NCBI GenBank assembly: GCA_963820185.1
Contig: CAWFYV010000004.1
Location: 248,001 to 312,000 of the forward strand
DNA: 64,000 nt
DNA from: Aquilonibacter sp963820185
GTDB taxonomy: Bacteria; Vulcanimicrobiota; Vulcanimicrobiia; Vulcanimicrobiales; Vulcanimicrobiaceae
Direction: 5' to 3'
The translations under genes and the position numbers were made by a program. The notes beneath the pieces were generated by a model. It made no database searches. It was not told the origin of the DNA and saw only the letters and a list, made by a program, of their open reading frames with translations. Of the stretch, positions 60,770 to 64,000 are shown in pieces (within the stretch, counting starts at the first letter, position 1; each line of letters begins with the position of its first letter).

Positions 60770-62776
60770 GTGCCGAACGCGCCCGCCGATGAGCAACGCA
60801 TCAATGCCATTCGCTTTCTCGCGGTCGATGGGGTCCAAAAGGCCAACTCGGGTCACCCCGGCATGCCGCTGGGAGCCGCAGCGATGGCCTACACGCTGTG
60901 GACCCGTCATCTGAAATTCAATCCCAAGGACCCGCACTGGTTCGACCGGGACCGCTTCATTCTCTCGGCCGGTCATGGCTCGATGCTGCTCTACGCTCTC
61001 CTCTACTTGACCGGCTACGACGTGACGGTCGACGACCTCAAGTCCTTCCGGCAGCTCGGCAGCAAAACGCCGGGCCATCCCGAAGCCGGGCACACGCCGG
61101 GCGTCGAAGCAACCACTGGTCCGCTCGGCCAAGGCATCGGCAATTCGGTCGGATTCGCGATCGCCGAAGCGCACCTCGGTGCGGTCTACAATCGCACCGA
61201 TACGAAGATCGTCGACCACTACACCTACGTGATCGTCGGAGACGGCGACTTGATGGAAGGCGTGAGTCAAGAAGCGCTTTCGCTCGCGGGGCATTTGCAA
61301 CTCGGCAAGTTGATCGTACTCTACGACGACAATCGCGTCTCGCTCGCCGGTCCCACCGACGTCGCCTACGGCGACGACGCGTGCGAACGTTTCGAAGGAT
61401 CGGGCTGGCACACGCAGCGCATCGACGTCGATCATGGCAACGACGTCGCAACGATCGATCAAGCGATCGGGGTCGCCAAGGGCGTCACCGATCGCCCGTC
61501 GTTCATCGCGGTACGCACGCACATCGGCTACGGCTCGCCGCTGCAAGACACGTTCAAAGCGCACGGTGAGCCGCTCGGCGCCGACAACGTCAAGAAAACG
61601 AAGGAAGAGCTTGGGTGGCCGCTCGAGCCGGACTTTTACGTGCCCGACGACGTGCTTGCATTCTTCCGCGAATGCGGAGCGAAGGGCGCACAAGCCGAAG
61701 CCGCGTGGAAGACGCGCTACGAGCAATGGAAAACGGCAAATCCCAATGACGCCGCTCAGCTCGAACGCGCGCTGGCCGGCGAGTTGCCGGCGAACCTGCC
61801 GTGGCCAACGTTCAACGCGGAGAACGGATCCGTGGCCACGCGCGACGCAGGCGGCACGGTGATGAACGCAATCGCGAAAGCGTTGCCCGAACTCGTCGGC
61901 GGGTCGGCCGACCTCGATCCCTCGACCAAGACGTATCTCAAAGATTGCGGCGATTTTCAGCCCAACAACTACGCCGGGCGCAACATTCACTACGGCGTTC
62001 GCGAACACGGCATGGCCGCCGCGACCAACGGGATCGCGCTGCACGGTGGACTGATGCCGTTCTGCGCAACCTTCTTCAACTTCGTCGACTACCTCAAGCC
62101 GTCACTGCGTCTCGCGGCGCTGACGAAGCTGCACGCGATCTTCGTCTTCACGCACGACTCGGTCTTCCTCGGCGAAGACGGCCCGACGCACCAGCCGATC
62201 GAGCAGCTTGCGATGTTGCGAGCGACGCCCAACGTACGCGTGATCCGTCCGGCCGACTCGCTTGAAACGTGCGAAGCGTGGAAGCTCGCGATCGATCCGC
62301 ACAGCGGTTGCCCGTACGTGCTCGTGCTCACGCGTCAAAAGTTGCCATTCCTCGGCGCGCGCGACGCACACGTCGGGCGCGGCGCCTACGTCCTCGCCGA
62401 TGCAGCAAGCGGCACACCCGATCTCATCTTGATCGCAACCGGGTCCGAAGTCGCGCTGGCCGTTGCCGCCAAGAAGATTCTCGACGAGAAGGGCCTGCAA
62501 ACGCGTGTCGTTTCCATGCCGTGTTGGGAACTCTTCGAAGCGCAACCGCAGTCCTATCGCGACGAAATCCTCCCGCCCAGCGTTACCGCACGCATGTCGA
62601 TCGAAGCCGCAGCCACGCTTGGCTGGGCACGCTGGGTCGGCGATCGCGGCATTACGTACGGCATCGATCGATTCGGCGAATCGGCACCGATGGCGGATAT
62701 CGCCAAGAGCCTCGGCTTCACACCCGAACGTGTGGCGCAGACCGCGCTCGATGCGTTCGCACTTGCAAAACGCTAA
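60770..62776 (+). CDS. tkt: Transketolase
   Basis: 668 aa. NSGHPGMPLG at the N-terminus, the ThDP motif GDGDLMEGVSQEA with the later YDDNRVS, and the pyrimidine-domain REHGMAAATNGIALHG are present. GTG start with AAGGAG. It heads a pentose-phosphate pair with the next gene. Confidence 0.97.
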   Translation: MPNAPADEQRINAIRFLAVDGVQKANSGHPGMPLGAAAMAYTLWTRHLKFNPKDPHWFDRDRFILSAGHGSMLLYALLYLTGYDVTVDDLKSFRQLGSKTPGHPEAGHTPGVEATTGPLGQGIGNSVGFAIAEAHLGAVYNRTDTKIVDHYTYVIVGDGDLMEGVSQEALSLAGHLQLGKLIVLYDDNRVSLAGPTDVAYGDDACERFEGSGWHTQRIDVDHGNDVATIDQAIGVAKGVTDRPSFIAVRTHIGYGSPLQDTFKAHGEPLGADNVKKTKEELGWPLEPDFYVPDDVLAFFRECGAKGAQAEAAWKTRYEQWKTANPNDAAQLERALAGELPANLPWPTFNAENGSVATRDAGGTVMNAIAKALPELVGGSADLDPSTKTYLKDCGDFQPNNYAGRNIHYGVREHGMAAATNGIALHGGLMPFCATFFNFVDYLKPSLRLAALTKLHAIFVFTHDSVFLGEDGPTHQPIEQLAMLRATPNVRVIRPADSLETCEAWKLAIDPHSGCPYVLVLTRQKLPFLGARDAHVGRGAYVLADAASGTPDLILIATGSEVALAVAAKKILDEKGLQTRVVSMPCWELFEAQPQSYRDEILPPSVTARMSIEAAATLGWARWVGDRGITYGIDRFGESAPMADIAKSLGFTPERVAQTALDAFALAKR

Positions 62777-62806
62777 TGTCGTCCTTACTTTCTTGAGGAG
62801 CATCTC

Positions 62807-64000
62807 GTGAGCAACCAACTGCAACAACTGCTCGAAGCCGGTCAAAGTGTGTGGCTCGATAATCTGCGGCGCAGCATGTTCGCCTCGGGCGAACTGCGGC
62901 GCCTGATCGATCAAGGCCTACGCGGTATGACGAGCAACCCCACGATCTTCGAGAAGGCGATCGGCACGGGCGACGACTATGACGAACAGATCGGCAAGCT
63001 GATCGGTACCGAGACCAGTCCCGATGCGATCTTCTGGGACCTCGCGGTGCAAGACATCCAGCATGCTTGCGATGCGTTCCGCGTCGTGTACGATTCAAGC
63101 GGCGGCAACGACGGCTTCGTAAGCCTCGAGGTCTCGCCGCTCCTGGCGCACGACACCGAGAGCACGATTGCCAACGCCAAGGCGCTCTGGCAACGCGTGA
63201 ACCGCCCGAACCTCATGGTAAAGATTCCCGGAACGAACGAAGGCGTTGCGGCGATCGAAGAGTGCATCTACTCCGGGCTCAACATCAACGTGACGCTGAT
63301 CTTTTCGATCGAGATGTACGAGAAGACGGCGACCGCGTATATCGACGGCCTCAAGCGCCGCTTGCTGGAAGGCAAGCCGATCGAGCGGATTCGTTCGGTC
63401 AACTCGGTTTTTGTGAGCCGCATCGATTCTGCGATCGATCGCTTGTTGCAGGCCAAGATCGCCAAAGGCGAGACGAAGCTCGAGTCGCTGCTTGGTAAAA
63501 CCGGTGTCGCAAACCTCAAGCTCACCTATCAGAAGTTCAAGGAGCTTTTTGAGGGCGAAGCATTCGCAAGCGTGCTGAAAGCGGGCGGCGCGGTGCAACG
63601 GCCGTTATGGGCCAGTACCTCAACCAAGAATCCCAACTATCCGGATCTGATGTACGTCGAGACCGTCGTCGGCAAAAACACCGTGAACACGATGCCGCCG
63701 GCTACGCTCGATGGGCTGCTCGATCACGGCACGGTCGTGCCCGACACGGTCGAGACGGGACTCGATGAGGCACGCGCCACGCTGCGCGGATTGCAGGACG
63801 CGCAAATCTCGCTCTTCGATGTGACCTATGACCTGCAAGTCGAAGGTGTCTCGCTCTTCTCCGATTCGTTCGCGGCGCTGATGGGCGCGATCGTCTACAA
63901 GCAGAAGCAGCTTGCCGACAAGAGCGAACGCGTCGCGATTTCGCGCGCGCCGGGCGACACGCTCGAGAAGCTCGCCAAAGCCGATTTCCTCAAGAAACTG
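62807..64000 (+). CDS. tal: Transaldolase (likely Tal-Pgi fusion), C-terminus beyond window
   Basis: 398 residues visible, still open at the window edge. VWLDNLRRSMFASG and GMTSNPTIFEKAI open the barrel; the Schiff-base lysine is in LMVKIPGTNEG, with NVTLIFSIEMYE after it. A plain transaldolase of this class ends at about 370 residues; the sequence continues in LAKADFLKKL, which fits bifunctional transaldolase/glucose-6-phosphate isomerase proteins. GTG start, GAGGAG upstream, 30 bases after transketolase. Confidence 0.93.
   Translation, partial: MSNQLQQLLEAGQSVWLDNLRRSMFASGELRRLIDQGLRGMTSNPTIFEKAIGTGDDYDEQIGKLIGTETSPDAIFWDLAVQDIQHACDAFRVVYDSSGGNDGFVSLEVSPLLAHDTESTIANAKALWQRVNRPNLMVKIPGTNEGVAAIEECIYSGLNINVTLIFSIEMYEKTATAYIDGLKRRLLEGKPIERIRSVNSVFVSRIDSAIDRLLQAKIAKGETKLESLLGKTGVANLKLTYQKFKELFEGEAFASVLKAGGAVQRPLWASTSTKNPNYPDLMYVETVVGKNTVNTMPPATLDGLLDHGTVVPDTVETGLDEARATLRGLQDAQISLFDVTYDLQVEGVSLFSDSFAALMGAIVYKQKQLADKSERVAISRAPGDTLEKLAKADFLKKL

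Noticed and set aside
60707..62044. 445-residue open frame on the minus strand
   Set aside because: Antisense to transketolase; no domain visible.
1..64000. CRISPR array, prophage or integrated plasmid
   Set aside because: No spaced direct repeats, cas, integrase, transposase or phage structural genes were seen.

Overview
The window is a 64 kb stretch of a GC-rich bacterial chromosome with densely packed, mostly overlapping genes and no phage, plasmid or CRISPR locus. Gene order over several blocks resembles Bacillota: PIN/TRAM-ispD-ispF-(gltX remnant)-cysE-cysS-rlmB-sigH; rpmG-secE-nusG-rplK-rplA; PASTA-rpe; fakA-plsX. Base composition, the SigH-type sigma factor and the gene set make me suspect an uncultured Terrabacteria-like lineage such as Candidatus Eremiobacterota (Vulcanimicrobiota). 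That assignment is inference from memory, not a search result.

Layout. 1-7.8 kb (minus): a malonate decarboxylase operon (STAS protein, mdcA, mdcC, mdcD, mdcE, an mdcG-mdcB fusion, mdcH) that runs translationally coupled into an Fpg/Nei-type DNA glycosylase and is followed by a GntR/FCD regulator with a palindromic operator over its own -10 box. 7.9-11.3 kb (minus): an orphan antitoxin-like gene, then tRNA-Arg, rpmG, tRNA-Trp, secE, nusG, a heavily structured leader with its own promoter, rplK, rplA and a strong terminator. 11.3-20.9 kb: a GAF-GGDEF-HD-GYP protein, msrB, a DHH phosphoesterase, five tRNA genes (two of them tRNA-Thr genes each abutted by a nuclease gene), VOC and GNAT proteins, an FAD oxidoreductase, a hydrolase and a HEAT-repeat protein. 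21-24.2 kb: three secreted PstS-like proteins holding four phosphate-binding-type domains, without any transporter genes.

24.2-36.7 kb (minus, then rpmB on plus): sigH, rlmB, cysS, cysE, a free-standing GluRS anticodon-binding domain, ispF, ispD, PIN/TRAM; a 272-bp non-coding element with about 31-bp terminal inverted repeats; then hemW, two DegV/FakB genes, plsX and fakA, which together form a fatty-acid activation and phospholipid-entry module. 36.8-48.5 kb (minus): a long operon, HxlR regulator-cmk-plsC-ispH-polyprenyl synthase-fused PMT glycosyltransferase (with compensating frameshifts)-yebC-PASTA protein-rpe-thiL-PfkB kinase-hypothetical. 48.5-55.9 kb (plus): a secreted two-repeat protein and the coupled genes radA, ftcD, M16 peptidase and aldehyde dehydrogenase. 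55.9-59.6 kb (minus): two paralogous secreted proteins, a DapC-like aminotransferase and dapD. 59.6-64 kb (plus): alcohol dehydrogenase, transketolase and a transaldolase that runs off the window.

No gene-free stretch exceeds 300 bases. The two longest, 9540-9796 and 30658-30918, are both highly structured and are the most promising places for something undescribed.
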